This document shows, one piece after another, positions 27,431 to 36,236 of a DNA stretch of 64,000 bases. Under the pieces are notes generated by a model. It did no database searches, was not told the DNA's origin, and saw nothing but the letters and a program-made list of their open reading frames with translations. Position 1 is the first letter of the stretch, and every line of letters starts with the position of its first letter. Location: positions 1 through 64,000 of the forward strand of contig DATEGZ010000113.1 in assembly GCA_035279905.1 (NCBI GenBank). The letters run 5' to 3'. The DNA is from DATEGZ01 sp035279905. Its GTDB lineage: Bacteria; Acidobacteriota; Vicinamibacteria; Vicinamibacterales; SCN-69-37. A program made the position numbers and the translations under genes.

Positions 27431-27913
27431 ATGAGACAACTGCTTCAGGGATTCGCGTTAGCGCTGATGGTGGCGACAGCAGCGGTTGGTGTTGAGGCGC
27501 AGTCAGCCGAGTCAGATGTGCTCGCCTTCTTCAAGGCGTACGACGCGGCCTTCAACGCGAAGGACATGGACAAGCTGGCAACGATGTACCACACGGACGT
27601 GACGATCTTCGAGGGCGCGGGCGTCAATCGCGGGTGGGTTGACTACCGCGACAACCATCTGGGACCCGAGATGAAGTCGTTCCAGAACCTGCAATGGGCC
27701 CACTCGAACATTGTCGTTCACAAGTTGAGCGAGTCCGCCGCGTATGTCACGGCGGATTACACGATCAAGTACCAGGCGGGCGAACGAGCGGTCGATTCGG
27801 GCGGCATCGCGACGCACGTGCTCGTCAAGGATCAAGGCCGATGGAAGATTCGCCACTCGATGACGGCGGCGCGTCGACGCGCTCCCGGCGGCGCGGGCAT
27901 CTCAAACGACTGA
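27431..27913 (+). CDS. Secreted SnoaL/DUF4440-like protein
   Basis: A 160-residue protein. AGGAG lies seven bases before the ATG at 27431, favouring it over the ATG at 27425. A signal peptide ending GVEAQS precedes a SnoaL-like (NTF2 fold) domain with AFNAKDMDKLATMYHTDVTIF. The function in metal resistance is unknown, but it stands between two genes that share a domain, so it is probably co-transcribed with them. Confidence 0.75.
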   Translation: MRQLLQGFALALMVATAAVGVEAQSAESDVLAFFKAYDAAFNAKDMDKLATMYHTDVTIFEGAGVNRGWVDYRDNHLGPEMKSFQNLQWAHSNIVVHKLSESAAYVTADYTIKYQAGERAVDSGGIATHVLVKDQGRWKIRHSMTAARRRAPGGAGISND

Positions 27914-27928
27914 GAATGGAGTTTCTCC

Positions 27929-28261
27929 ATGAAGACCTATAGCGCAGTTCGGTTTGCCGTTCTTGCGGCGATGTTGTTGATCGTCCTGGCTGGTTCGGTT
28001 GTCTCGGCCCATCCGATGACGTTCCAGGGAACCGTCGTTTCCGTTGAGCCGGCGAAGATCCAAGTGAGGACCGTTGGCGAGAGCACGAAGGAAGAGGACG
28101 TGTGGTTTGTCGTCAACAAGGATACGAAGGTCAAACGCGGCGACGCGACCGTGAAATACGCCGACGCCCAGATTGTCAAGGGCGAGCGCATCGTCATCAC
28201 CATCGACCATGACGCGAAGATCAAGATGCTCGCCACGGACATTCGACTCGCGGCGAAGTAG
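27929..28261 (+). CDS. Small periplasmic beta-domain protein, paralogue of the 25790 N-terminus
   Basis: A 110-residue protein with signal peptide (cleavage near VVSAHP) and a single small beta domain with WFVVNKDTKVKRGDATVKY. It repeats the N-terminal domain of the barrel protein at 25790. The two copies may handle the same ligand in periplasm and outer membrane. No catalytic residues are evident. It lies 12 bases before the copper ATPase. Confidence 0.75.
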   Translation: MKTYSAVRFAVLAAMLLIVLAGSVVSAHPMTFQGTVVSVEPAKIQVRTVGESTKEEDVWFVVNKDTKVKRGDATVKYADAQIVKGERIVITIDHDAKIKMLATDIRLAAK

Positions 28262-28273
28262 ACGGAGAGTCGC

Positions 28274-30754
28274 ATGTCTGAGTTGCCGGAGAGCGGAGGG
28301 ATGACCAAGGACCCGGTCTGCGGCATGACCGTCGATCCCGCGAAAGCCCGTGCATCGCTGGAGCACGGAGGCAAAACGTACTACTTCTGCAGTACTGGCT
28401 GCCGTGACAAGTTCGCGGCCGAACCTGAGCGCTGGGTTCGGAAAGAGATCGAACCGCTGCGGTCCGAACCGGTGCCAAACGAGACGCGGCAGACGAGTGT
28501 GGCGGCCCGCACCGGTCCCGCGAAGCCAGCTGTGGAATACACGTGTCCGATGCATCCGGAGGTGCGGCGGTCCGGTCCAGGGTCTTGCCCGAAGTGCGGG
28601 ATGGCTCTGGAACCCGTACGTCCGACGGTTTCGGCCGTGACCGAGTGGACCTGCCCGATGCATCCGCAAATCGTTCGGCAGGCACCGGGGAACTGTCCGA
28701 TCTGCGGCATGGCGCTTGAACCTCGAACGCCCGTCCAAGATCACGAGGAGAATACTGAACTTCGCGACATGTCGCGCAGGTTTTTGACGGCGGTGGTTCT
28801 CACCGTTCCAATCCTTGTTCTTGCGATGACCGAGTTCGTTCCAGGCGGCGACATGGGCGGGCTCCTGTCCATGCGCACGAAGACGTGGATTGAGTTCGGC
28901 CTCGCCACGCCGATCTGCGTCTGGGCGGCGTGGCCGTTCTATGTGCGAGCCGTGCAATCGGTGAAGAATCGCAGTTTGAACATGTTCACGCTGATCGGTC
29001 TCGGCGTCAGCGTGGCGTATGTGTACAGCGTAGTCGCCACCGTCATTCCCGAGGCGTTCCCTTCGTCGTTTCGTGATGGCGAGGGTGCGGTCGAAGTGTA
29101 CTTCGAGGCCGCCGCGGTCATCGTCGCACTCATTCTCCTGGGCCAGGTGCTGGAGCTCCGCGCGCGAAGCCAGACCAGCCAGGCGATCAAGCAGCTCCTC
29201 GGTCTGGCTCCAAAGTCAGCCCGCCGACTCCGAGACGACGGCGGCGAAGACGATGTTCCGCTCGACCAGATTCAGGTCGGCGACCGGCTTCGCGTTCGGC
29301 CAGGTGAAAAGGTCCCTGTCGACGGGATCGTGCTCGAAGGAACGAGCAGCGTCGACGAGTCAATGGTCAGCGGTGAACCGATCCCCGTGCAGAAGGAGCC
29401 AGGCAACCGAGTGGTGGGCGCCACAATCAATGGGACCGGCGCCTTGGTCATGCGCGCGGAAAAGGTGGGCGCCGAGACACTGCTCGCCCGCATCGTCGCG
29501 ATGGTCGCCGAGGCACAGCGGAGCCGCGCACCGATCCAGAAACTCGCTGATACCGTGTCAGGTTACTTCGTGCCGGCCGTCATTGTCGTGGCCATCATCA
29601 CCTTTGCCGTCTGGGGCCTGATCGGTCCGGCACCACGGATGGCCCATGCGCTTATCAACGCGGTGGCAGTCCTGATCATCGCGTGTCCCTGCGCGCTCGG
29701 CTTGGCCACGCCGATGTCGATCATGGTCGCGACCGGCAAGGGCGCGACCGTGGGGGTGCTCTTCAGGAACGCGGAGGCCATTGAGGTCCTGCGCAAAGTC
29801 GATACACTCGTCGTCGACAAAACCGGGACGCTCACGGAGGGCAAACCCACACTCGTCGGTGTGGTGTCGACGGCGGAGATCGGTGACGCCGAGTTGCTCC
29901 GCGTCTCGGCGGCGCTCGAGCGAGGCAGTGAGCATCCGCTCGCCGCAGCCATTGTCAAAGGCGCAGAGGCGAGGAAAGTACCGGACGTCAAGGCCGGAGA
30001 TTTTCAGTCTGTCACCGGCAAGGGCGTCACTGGCAGGGTCGATGCATACGCCGTCGCATTGGGCAATCTCGCGCTGATGCAGAGCCTCACGATCGACTCG
30101 TCCACGTTCACGGCTCGTGCCGACGAATTGCGCCAAGACGGTCAGACCGTGATGTTCGTCGCGATCAACGGTCGAATCGCCGGCCTCCTCGGGGTGGCCG
30201 ATCCGATCAAGGAGAGTACCCACGACGCGATTCGCACGCTGCACGACGAAGGCGTCCAGATCGTCATGATGACCGGCGACAATCGGGTGACTGCCCAAGC
30301 TGTTGCGCGCAAGCTCGGAATCGACCAAGTCATGGCTGACGTCCTGCCCGATCAAAAGGCCCAGAAGGTGAAGGCGCTTCAGTCGGGGGGTCGGATCGTG
30401 GCGATGGCTGGGGATGGCATCAACGACGCGCCAGCGCTGGCCCAAGCCTCCGTTGGCATCGCGATGGGGACGGGCACAGACGTTGCGATGGAGAGCGCAA
30501 GCGTGACGCTGGTCAAGGGCGATTTGCGCGGCATTGCCCGCGCGATTCAATTGTCGCGTCGCACAATGTCCAACATCAGACAGAATCTGTTCTTTGCGTT
30601 TGTGTACAACGCCGCCGGCGTACCGGTCGCGGCAGGCGTCCTCTATCCCGTGTTTGGACTGTTGCTCAGTCCGATGATCGCCGCGGCGGCCATGAGCTTC
30701 AGCTCAGTCTCCGTGATTGGCAACGCCCTTCGCCTTCGACGGGCTCAGATCTGA
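28274..30754 (+). CDS. copA: Copper-translocating P1B-type ATPase with YHS and two metal-binding CPMHP domains
   Basis: An 826-residue inner-membrane pump. The N-terminus has a YHS domain (KDPVCGMTVDP, residues 13-50) and two zinc-ribbon-like heavy-metal domains (CPMHPE...CPKCGM and CPMHPQ...CPICGM). The core shows the transport motif C471-P-C473, phosphorylation site DKTGT with D515, and GDGINDAPAL. The CPC motif and domain set indicate Cu(I) or Ag(I) export. The frame is intact. It sits in the copper block after the small periplasmic protein. Confidence 0.94.
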   Translation: MSELPESGGMTKDPVCGMTVDPAKARASLEHGGKTYYFCSTGCRDKFAAEPERWVRKEIEPLRSEPVPNETRQTSVAARTGPAKPAVEYTCPMHPEVRRSGPGSCPKCGMALEPVRPTVSAVTEWTCPMHPQIVRQAPGNCPICGMALEPRTPVQDHEENTELRDMSRRFLTAVVLTVPILVLAMTEFVPGGDMGGLLSMRTKTWIEFGLATPICVWAAWPFYVRAVQSVKNRSLNMFTLIGLGVSVAYVYSVVATVIPEAFPSSFRDGEGAVEVYFEAAAVIVALILLGQVLELRARSQTSQAIKQLLGLAPKSARRLRDDGGEDDVPLDQIQVGDRLRVRPGEKVPVDGIVLEGTSSVDESMVSGEPIPVQKEPGNRVVGATINGTGALVMRAEKVGAETLLARIVAMVAEAQRSRAPIQKLADTVSGYFVPAVIVVAIITFAVWGLIGPAPRMAHALINAVAVLIIACPCALGLATPMSIMVATGKGATVGVLFRNAEAIEVLRKVDTLVVDKTGTLTEGKPTLVGVVSTAEIGDAELLRVSAALERGSEHPLAAAIVKGAEARKVPDVKAGDFQSVTGKGVTGRVDAYAVALGNLALMQSLTIDSSTFTARADELRQDGQTVMFVAINGRIAGLLGVADPIKESTHDAIRTLHDEGVQIVMMTGDNRVTAQAVARKLGIDQVMADVLPDQKAQKVKALQSGGRIVAMAGDGINDAPALAQASVGIAMGTGTDVAMESASVTLVKGDLRGIARAIQLSRRTMSNIRQNLFFAFVYNAAGVPVAAGVLYPVFGLLLSPMIAAAAMSFSSVSVIGNALRLRRAQI

Positions 30755-30759
30755 ACTGC

Positions 30760-31545
30760 GTGATCACCATTCACTGGAATCCGACGCCTCACCTCCGACC
30801 GATTCCCATCAACTGGTACGGGTTGACCTGGGCTGGGGGCTTTCTCGTCGGCGGCGTGCTTGTCCGCAGATGGGCCGCAACGCGCGGCGTCTCGGCGAGG
30901 CACGTTGAGAACACTGTTTTGTGGATTCTCATTGGAGCCATGGTGGGCGCGAGGCTCTACTTCATCATCCAGAATGAACCAGCGAGCTACTTCGGAGAAC
31001 CGTGGCGCATCCTCGCGATTTGGCAAGGCGGCCTGGCGTATTTCGGCGGCCTGTTCGGAGGAATCGGTGCGGCTTGGTTGTACGCGCGCCGCACGCGCCT
31101 GTCGTTTTCGACACTGGCCGATCTTTTCGCGCCGGCGATCCCGATTGGTTCGGCGATTGGCCGAATTAGCTGCTTCCTCGACGGCATGGACTACGGCACT
31201 CCGACTTCACTGCCCTGGGGCGTCGTCTACACGCACCCCAACAGCTACGCACCGATCGATGGCGTGGCGCGACATCCGGACCAGGTATACGAACTGGTCG
31301 GCGATCTCGTGATCGCCCTTATGCTGTTGACACTTCGTCGTCGGTGGCCCGAGGGCGGCCTGTTCCTGCTCTACCTTGTGCTGTTCAGCGTGCTGCGATT
31401 CGTCGTGTTTTTTTCGCGCGGCAACGTGCCGGTGATTGCCATGGGTCTGAAGAACGGGCAATGGAGCGCGATCGCGATTCTCGCCGTGGCGCTGCCCTTG
31501 TTTCTTGTCCGCTGGCAGCGTTTTGAACGGACGTCAGGAGCCTAA
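30760..31545 (+). CDS. lgt: Prolipoprotein diacylglyceryl transferase paralogue (Lgt family)
   Basis: A 261-residue multi-pass membrane protein with GTG start five bases after copA. The Lgt landmarks are present: GARLYF, QGGLAYFGGLFGG, a GR-containing GSAIGRISCFLDGMDYG and RHPDQVYE. The usual Asn and His of the canonical signatures are replaced (YFGG instead of HGG), so substrate range or activity may differ from the housekeeping enzyme. Its place in a copper operon suggests a dedicated enzyme for lipoproteins of the island. Confidence 0.82.
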   Translation: MITIHWNPTPHLRPIPINWYGLTWAGGFLVGGVLVRRWAATRGVSARHVENTVLWILIGAMVGARLYFIIQNEPASYFGEPWRILAIWQGGLAYFGGLFGGIGAAWLYARRTRLSFSTLADLFAPAIPIGSAIGRISCFLDGMDYGTPTSLPWGVVYTHPNSYAPIDGVARHPDQVYELVGDLVIALMLLTLRRRWPEGGLFLLYLVLFSVLRFVVFFSRGNVPVIAMGLKNGQWSAIAILAVALPLFLVRWQRFERTSGA

Positions 31546-31590
31546 CGCGATAGTGCCTATCGGGGCGAGAAAATGTTGGAAGATGCACGT

Positions 31591-32775
31591 ATGACCAGTA
31601 TCCGGCACTGTGGACTCGTCCTTGCCTTGTATGTAGCCGTCTTCTCGAGCGGCGCAGGGGCCAAGTTGGCAGCGCCTCAGGCATCGTCAACAGGCCGCGT
31701 GACCTTGCTGAGAACGCCCGACGGCGGAATCCAGCCGCAGATCGCTCTTGCTGCTGATGCCGGCGTGCATCTGCTGTATTTCAAGGGCGAGGCATCGCAC
31801 GGCGATCTGTTCTATGTTCGACTGGGTCGAGACGGCCAGTTCTTGCGGCCGATTCAGGTCAATAGTCATCCAGGCAGTGCCATCGCCACTGGCAGCATGC
31901 GCGGCGGGCAGATCGCCATTGGGCGTGCTGGACGCGTCCACGTCGCCTGGCACGGATCCGACAGGGCCGAGCCCAGAGCGGCTGACGGGTCCACGCCGGT
32001 GCTCTACACGCGATTGAACGATGGCGGTACGCAGTTCGAGCCGGAGCGCAATCTTGTCCACTCGGCGGCTGGCCTCGACGCCGGCACGATCGCCGCGGAC
32101 CTTACCGGTAACGTGTACGTTCTCTGGCATGCGGGGCTCCCGAACACCAGCGGCGAAGGGGACCGCCGCGTTTGGATCACGCGGTCCATTGACGACGGCC
32201 GCACATTCGCACGCGAGACGGCTGCCAACGACGCCTTGACCGGCGCGTGTGGTTGTTGCGGGTTGAGTGCGCTGGCCGATCGGACTGGCAATCTGTATCT
32301 CTTGTATCGCTCTGCCGCCGAAGTCGTGCACCGCGACACATATCTCCTGACGTCGCGCGACAAGGGACACGCCTTCACGAGCGACAAACTGCAGGCGTGG
32401 AATGTCGGTGCGTGTCCCATGAGCACGTTCTCGTTGAGCGAGAGTGCGCGCCACATCCTCGCCGCTTGGGAAACCGCCGGCCAGGTGCAATGGCTGCAGA
32501 TCGATATCGCGAGCGGGCGGCGGTCCCCGGTGACGCCTGCGCCGGGATCGACAAACGATCGGAAGCATCCGGTCATCGCGCGGAACTCACGCGGGGAAAC
32601 CCTGCTGGCCTGGACTGAAGGCACCGTCTGGAACAAGGGCGGTGCGGTCGCGTGGCAGGTCTTCGACCAGGACGGAGCCGCGACGACCGAACGAGGTCGT
32701 CTGCCGGGCGTCCCGACCTGGGGGTTGGTCGCTATCGCAGCGCGACCGGACGGTAGTTTCGTGATCGTGTACTGA
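31591..32775 (+). CDS. Secreted sialidase-fold (beta-propeller) protein
   Basis: A 394-residue protein with GGAAGA before the ATG at 31591. A signal peptide precedes repeated blades with Asp-box-like turns such as SIDDGRTFAR and SRDKGHAFTS. A GACGCCGLSA segment adds a Cys cluster unusual for sialidases. It is probably a periplasmic binding or scaffolding propeller, not a glycosidase, given the copper context. The function is unknown. Confidence 0.7.
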   Translation: MTSIRHCGLVLALYVAVFSSGAGAKLAAPQASSTGRVTLLRTPDGGIQPQIALAADAGVHLLYFKGEASHGDLFYVRLGRDGQFLRPIQVNSHPGSAIATGSMRGGQIAIGRAGRVHVAWHGSDRAEPRAADGSTPVLYTRLNDGGTQFEPERNLVHSAAGLDAGTIAADLTGNVYVLWHAGLPNTSGEGDRRVWITRSIDDGRTFARETAANDALTGACGCCGLSALADRTGNLYLLYRSAAEVVHRDTYLLTSRDKGHAFTSDKLQAWNVGACPMSTFSLSESARHILAAWETAGQVQWLQIDIASGRRSPVTPAPGSTNDRKHPVIARNSRGETLLAWTEGTVWNKGGAVAWQVFDQDGAATTERGRLPGVPTWGLVAIAARPDGSFVIVY

Positions 32776-32792
32776 CGTCCTCGCGTGCAAAC

Positions 32793-33854
32793 ATGTCGGC
32801 TCATTCTGGGCATCGGTGGCCGGGCGTACCGCTGGCGGTGGCGTCGGCGGTTCTCTTCGGCGTGAGCACGCCGATCGCCAAGAGACTTCTCGGCGACCTG
32901 CCGCCGGCGATGTTGGCTGGATTGCTCTATCTGGGTTCTGGTCTCGGGCTGTTCCTCCTGAGACGACTGCGATCCGCGGCTCGACCGATGGCGGAGGCGC
33001 CCATTCGCCGCCGCGATCTTCCGTGGGTGGGTGCCATCGTGCTCGCAGGCGGGGTCATCGGCCCACTGCTTCTGATGATCGGGCTCGAGAGTGCACCCGC
33101 CTCCACTGCGTCGCTGCTTCTCAATCTCGAAGGCGTGTTCACACTCGGGATTGCGTGGGTGGTGTTTCGAGAGAACGCCGATCTGCGAATTGGCCTCGGA
33201 GCGGCGGCGATTCTTTCGGCCGCGCTTCTATTGTCTTGGACGGGTGGGACAGGTGGCGTCAGTTGGCGCAGCCTCGCCATCGTTGGGGCCTGCCTTGCCT
33301 GGAGCATCGACAACAACCTGACTCGGCGGCTTTCGGCATCAGACCCCGTTCAGTTGGCAATGATCAAAGGACTCTCCGCTGGCGCCCTGAATACGGCCTT
33401 GGCCATAGCTTCAGGATCCGCGCGGATCTCGGGCTTCGCGGTCGCAGCGGCGATGGGGGTCGGATTTGTCGGCTATGGCCTCAGCCTCGTCGCGTTCATC
33501 CTAGCGCTTCGGCATCTTGGGACCGCACGCACAGGGGCGTATTTTTCCTTCGCGCCTTTTGTCGGCGCGTCGGTCTCGATCGTCGCGTTCGGCGAGCCCG
33601 TCACGCCAACCTTCGTGTTGGCGGCGGGACTGATGGCGACAGGCCTGTATCTACATCTGGCAGAGCGGCACGCGCACGAACATATTCACGAGCCCATGGC
33701 TCACGAACACCGCCACGTTCACGACGAGCATCACCAGCATGCACATGGCCCGGCGGATCCTCCGGGCGAACCGCACACACATTGGCATGATCATGTGCGG
33801 CTCGTGCATTCCCACCCCCACTATCCGGACCTTCATCACCGCCACCACCACTGA
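32793..33854 (+). CDS. EamA-type transporter with His-rich C-terminal tail
   Basis: A 353-residue protein with ten membrane segments in two EamA/DMT repeats (N-terminal motif GVSTPIAKRLLGDL, second repeat near NNLTRRLSASDP). After the last helix, around residue 290, the remaining 60 residues are extremely His-rich (HEHRHVHDEHHQHAH). This tail is a likely metal sensor or chelator in the cytosol, similar in style to tails of nickel/zinc transporters. It is the last plus-strand gene of the copper block. Confidence 0.85.
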   Translation: MSAHSGHRWPGVPLAVASAVLFGVSTPIAKRLLGDLPPAMLAGLLYLGSGLGLFLLRRLRSAARPMAEAPIRRRDLPWVGAIVLAGGVIGPLLLMIGLESAPASTASLLLNLEGVFTLGIAWVVFRENADLRIGLGAAAILSAALLLSWTGGTGGVSWRSLAIVGACLAWSIDNNLTRRLSASDPVQLAMIKGLSAGALNTALAIASGSARISGFAVAAAMGVGFVGYGLSLVAFILALRHLGTARTGAYFSFAPFVGASVSIVAFGEPVTPTFVLAAGLMATGLYLHLAERHAHEHIHEPMAHEHRHVHDEHHQHAHGPADPPGEPHTHWHDHVRLVHSHPHYPDLHHRHHH

Positions 33855-33934
33855 TGTCGTGTGACGGGACAACCATGCTCAATTCAGCCAAGATTAGGAT
33901 CTGACGGCTCGCCTCCGACTCTGCTGCTGGCGAC

Positions 33935-35404
33935 TCACTGACAATCGAACAGCGCCATGAAGCCGTAGTCCATGTGCAGTTGCATATGGCAGTGAAACAG
34001 CGACAGGCCCGGCGCATCAGCTGTGAACTCGACGTCCATCTCTTGGTAGCCGCCGAGCATCACGACATCCTTGACCACGCCGCTCGTGTGATGGCCGGCA
34101 ATCTGCGTCAGCTCGAAGCTGTGCCGATGTAGATGCATCGGGTGGATGTCGTCGCTGGCGTTCCGCATGTGCAGCCGATAGCGCTTGTCCCGGCGGATCT
34201 GGAATCTGGGTGAGATCTTGTCCATGGAGAACGCCACGTCGTTGATGAGCCAGCGGTTGAACCCGTTCGCCGCTGCGTTGTCCTTTCGAAAGACCACATC
34301 GATCGTCTCTTCGGGCGCTAGCGGAGTTCCACTGGTCGTTCCGAAACGCGCGTAGTCCCACTTGAAGGGCGGCGGCGGCGTCCACTGCGGCTTGCCCTTC
34401 GCGCCGGCGTACTCAACGACGATGCCCATCCCATGGTCGCGGTCTTCGCCGACATCGCCGAGAACCCAGATGCCAGGATGAGTCATCGTGACCACGGCCG
34501 AGACGCGCTCGCCTGTGCCAATCCACAAGACGGGCACCTTCGCGCGCGTCGGGACTGGATTGCCATCAAGTGCGACGACCTCGAACACGTGGCCCGGGAG
34601 CGCGAGGCTGCGGATTTCGGTGGCGCTGCCATTGATGACGTGCAGCAACACCCGTTGGCCCTCCTTCACCCGAATTGGGTCGCCATGGCCCAACATGCGC
34701 CCGTTGATCGAGAAGGCGTCGTAGCCGACTTCGAATCCGTGGGGCAGACCCTTCGCGAGCGATGCGCGCATCGCGGATTCACCAGTCGACTCGAGCTCCT
34801 TGTTCCGGTCGGTCGGCGACAGGAAGTCCATCGGCATATCGCCGCCGCGGCTGAACGAGGGTTCGAATTCTTTCAAGAGGAGAAAGATTTCTTGATCGTA
34901 CGCCCCCGGGTTGTCCTTCGGTTCGATGTAGAGCGGGCCGACTTGGCCACCGTACTGCCCGGCTCGAAGGTCGGGGCCGGCGAACGCGTGCGTGTGATAG
35001 AAGCGCACGCCGGCGGGTCCCGGTGTGAACGTGATCCGCCGATGCCCGTGCGGGGCGATGAACGGCGTGCCTTCCTCAGCTGAGCCATCGACGTCAACGC
35101 CGACGGTCTGTCCGTGCCAATGCAACTGCTCTGGCGTGTCGGTGTCGTTGTACAAATCGATCGTCACAGGCCGGCCCTCGCGCAAACGGATCAACGGACC
35201 GGGAAATTGGTTGTTGTAGAGCGTGGTCGCGATGATGCGGTCGGGGGCCAGTTCGACCAGGCCGGGCGCGATACGAATAGTGTAGTCGGCGGGTCCGGCC
35301 TCTTCCGATGCGCGCGGTTCAGACGATCGCCTGCAAGCGGTCGCACCGGCGGCGATTGCGGCAGCGCCGCTAACTTTGAGAAACGTCCGTCGATCGAGTC
35401 TCAC
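33935..35404 (-). CDS. Tat-exported multicopper oxidase
   Basis: A 489-residue periplasmic oxidase. The N-terminal RRTFLKVSGAAA is a Tat signal followed by Cys in a lipobox-like TACRR. The copper ligands are all visible: HWHG, HTHAF, HPMHLHRHSFEL and HCHMQLHMDYGFM, the last with a Met that fits the type 1 site. It probably oxidises Cu(I) to the less toxic Cu(II). The GTG start overlaps the preceding TSUP gene stop (GTGA), tying it to the RND operon upstream. Confidence 0.92.
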   Translation of the reverse strand: MRLDRRTFLKVSGAAAIAAGATACRRSSEPRASEEAGPADYTIRIAPGLVELAPDRIIATTLYNNQFPGPLIRLREGRPVTIDLYNDTDTPEQLHWHGQTVGVDVDGSAEEGTPFIAPHGHRRITFTPGPAGVRFYHTHAFAGPDLRAGQYGGQVGPLYIEPKDNPGAYDQEIFLLLKEFEPSFSRGGDMPMDFLSPTDRNKELESTGESAMRASLAKGLPHGFEVGYDAFSINGRMLGHGDPIRVKEGQRVLLHVINGSATEIRSLALPGHVFEVVALDGNPVPTRAKVPVLWIGTGERVSAVVTMTHPGIWVLGDVGEDRDHGMGIVVEYAGAKGKPQWTPPPPFKWDYARFGTTSGTPLAPEETIDVVFRKDNAAANGFNRWLINDVAFSMDKISPRFQIRRDKRYRLHMRNASDDIHPMHLHRHSFELTQIAGHHTSGVVKDVVMLGGYQEMDVEFTADAPGLSLFHCHMQLHMDYGFMALFDCQ

Positions 35405-36147
35405 GTCACACTCCTCAACGCGCCGATGCCGTTCATCAACATCGCGGCGCCAAGAATGGCCAGAAGCACCGCGAGGATAGGGCGAAATCGAGCCTCAGGG
35501 ATGCGGCGAAGGAGCCGGCTGCCGAAAACCGTACCCATGATGACGCCCACCGTGGCCATCAGCACGGTGGGCCAGATGGCCAACACCTCGCGCCCTGACG
35601 TGACAAGGTATACGGGCATTCGTGCGCCATCGACAATCAATCCGACGGCTGTGGCGGTGGCGACGAACGTCTGTCTCGGCAGGTCGACACCCAGTAACGC
35701 CGCTGAGCGAATGCCACCTTGGTTGCCAACTAGTCCGCCGAGAAGACCCGACAACGCACCCGCGATCCACGCCAGCGGGCCGTGGAATCGCATCTTCTTC
35801 GAAAGTCCGACGAGTTCGCTGACCCCAACGAACAGCAGGAGCAATCCGAACACGATCGTCAACCACGGGCTGCTGATCCATTCGTGGAGCAGAGCCCCGG
35901 TCAGTCCGCCGGCTGCGCTCGTCAGGCCAAACGTCAACAGTACGTGGCGATCGACTCGCTCCCGCATGACCCAGAATCGCAGCGCGGTGCCGATGACGTG
36001 AGGCACCGAAACGGCCGCGACCGCGATCTTCGTGCTGACTTGTAGGCCAACGATCGGTGTCAGGAGACTGCCAATCCCGAATCCCGTCACGGACGCAATT
36101 GCGCCAGCAATCGTCCCGGCGACAGTGACCAGCGCGTTGAACCTCAT
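35401..36147 (-). CDS. TSUP-family (TauE/SafE) membrane transporter
   Basis: A 248-residue protein with seven to eight hydrophobic segments. The N-terminal GAIASVTGFGIGSLLTP and the central LLGGLVGNQGGIRSA are the repeated Gly-rich motifs of the TSUP family, which exports sulfur oxyanions and related small acids. It lies between the RND genes and the multicopper oxidase in one operon. The substrate is not known. Confidence 0.85.
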   Translation of the reverse strand: MRFNALVTVAGTIAGAIASVTGFGIGSLLTPIVGLQVSTKIAVAAVSVPHVIGTALRFWVMRERVDRHVLLTFGLTSAAGGLTGALLHEWISSPWLTIVFGLLLLFVGVSELVGLSKKMRFHGPLAWIAGALSGLLGGLVGNQGGIRSAALLGVDLPRQTFVATATAVGLIVDGARMPVYLVTSGREVLAIWPTVLMATVGVIMGTVFGSRLLRRIPEARFRPILAVLLAILGAAMLMNGIGALRSVT

Positions 36148-36236
36148 GGTCAGAGAGAACTCTTCTTGAGGTTATCCGAAAGGGGCAGTCCGCCTTCGTA
36201 GGTCAGATCGGCGAACAGATTGACGACGTCATCGGG

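Noticed and set aside
36150..36236. Open frame after the TAG of the RND adaptor (reads DDVVNLFADLTYEGG)
   Set aside because: It looks coding but has no start of its own, and the stop is TAG; a short chance frame or an eroded extension is likelier.
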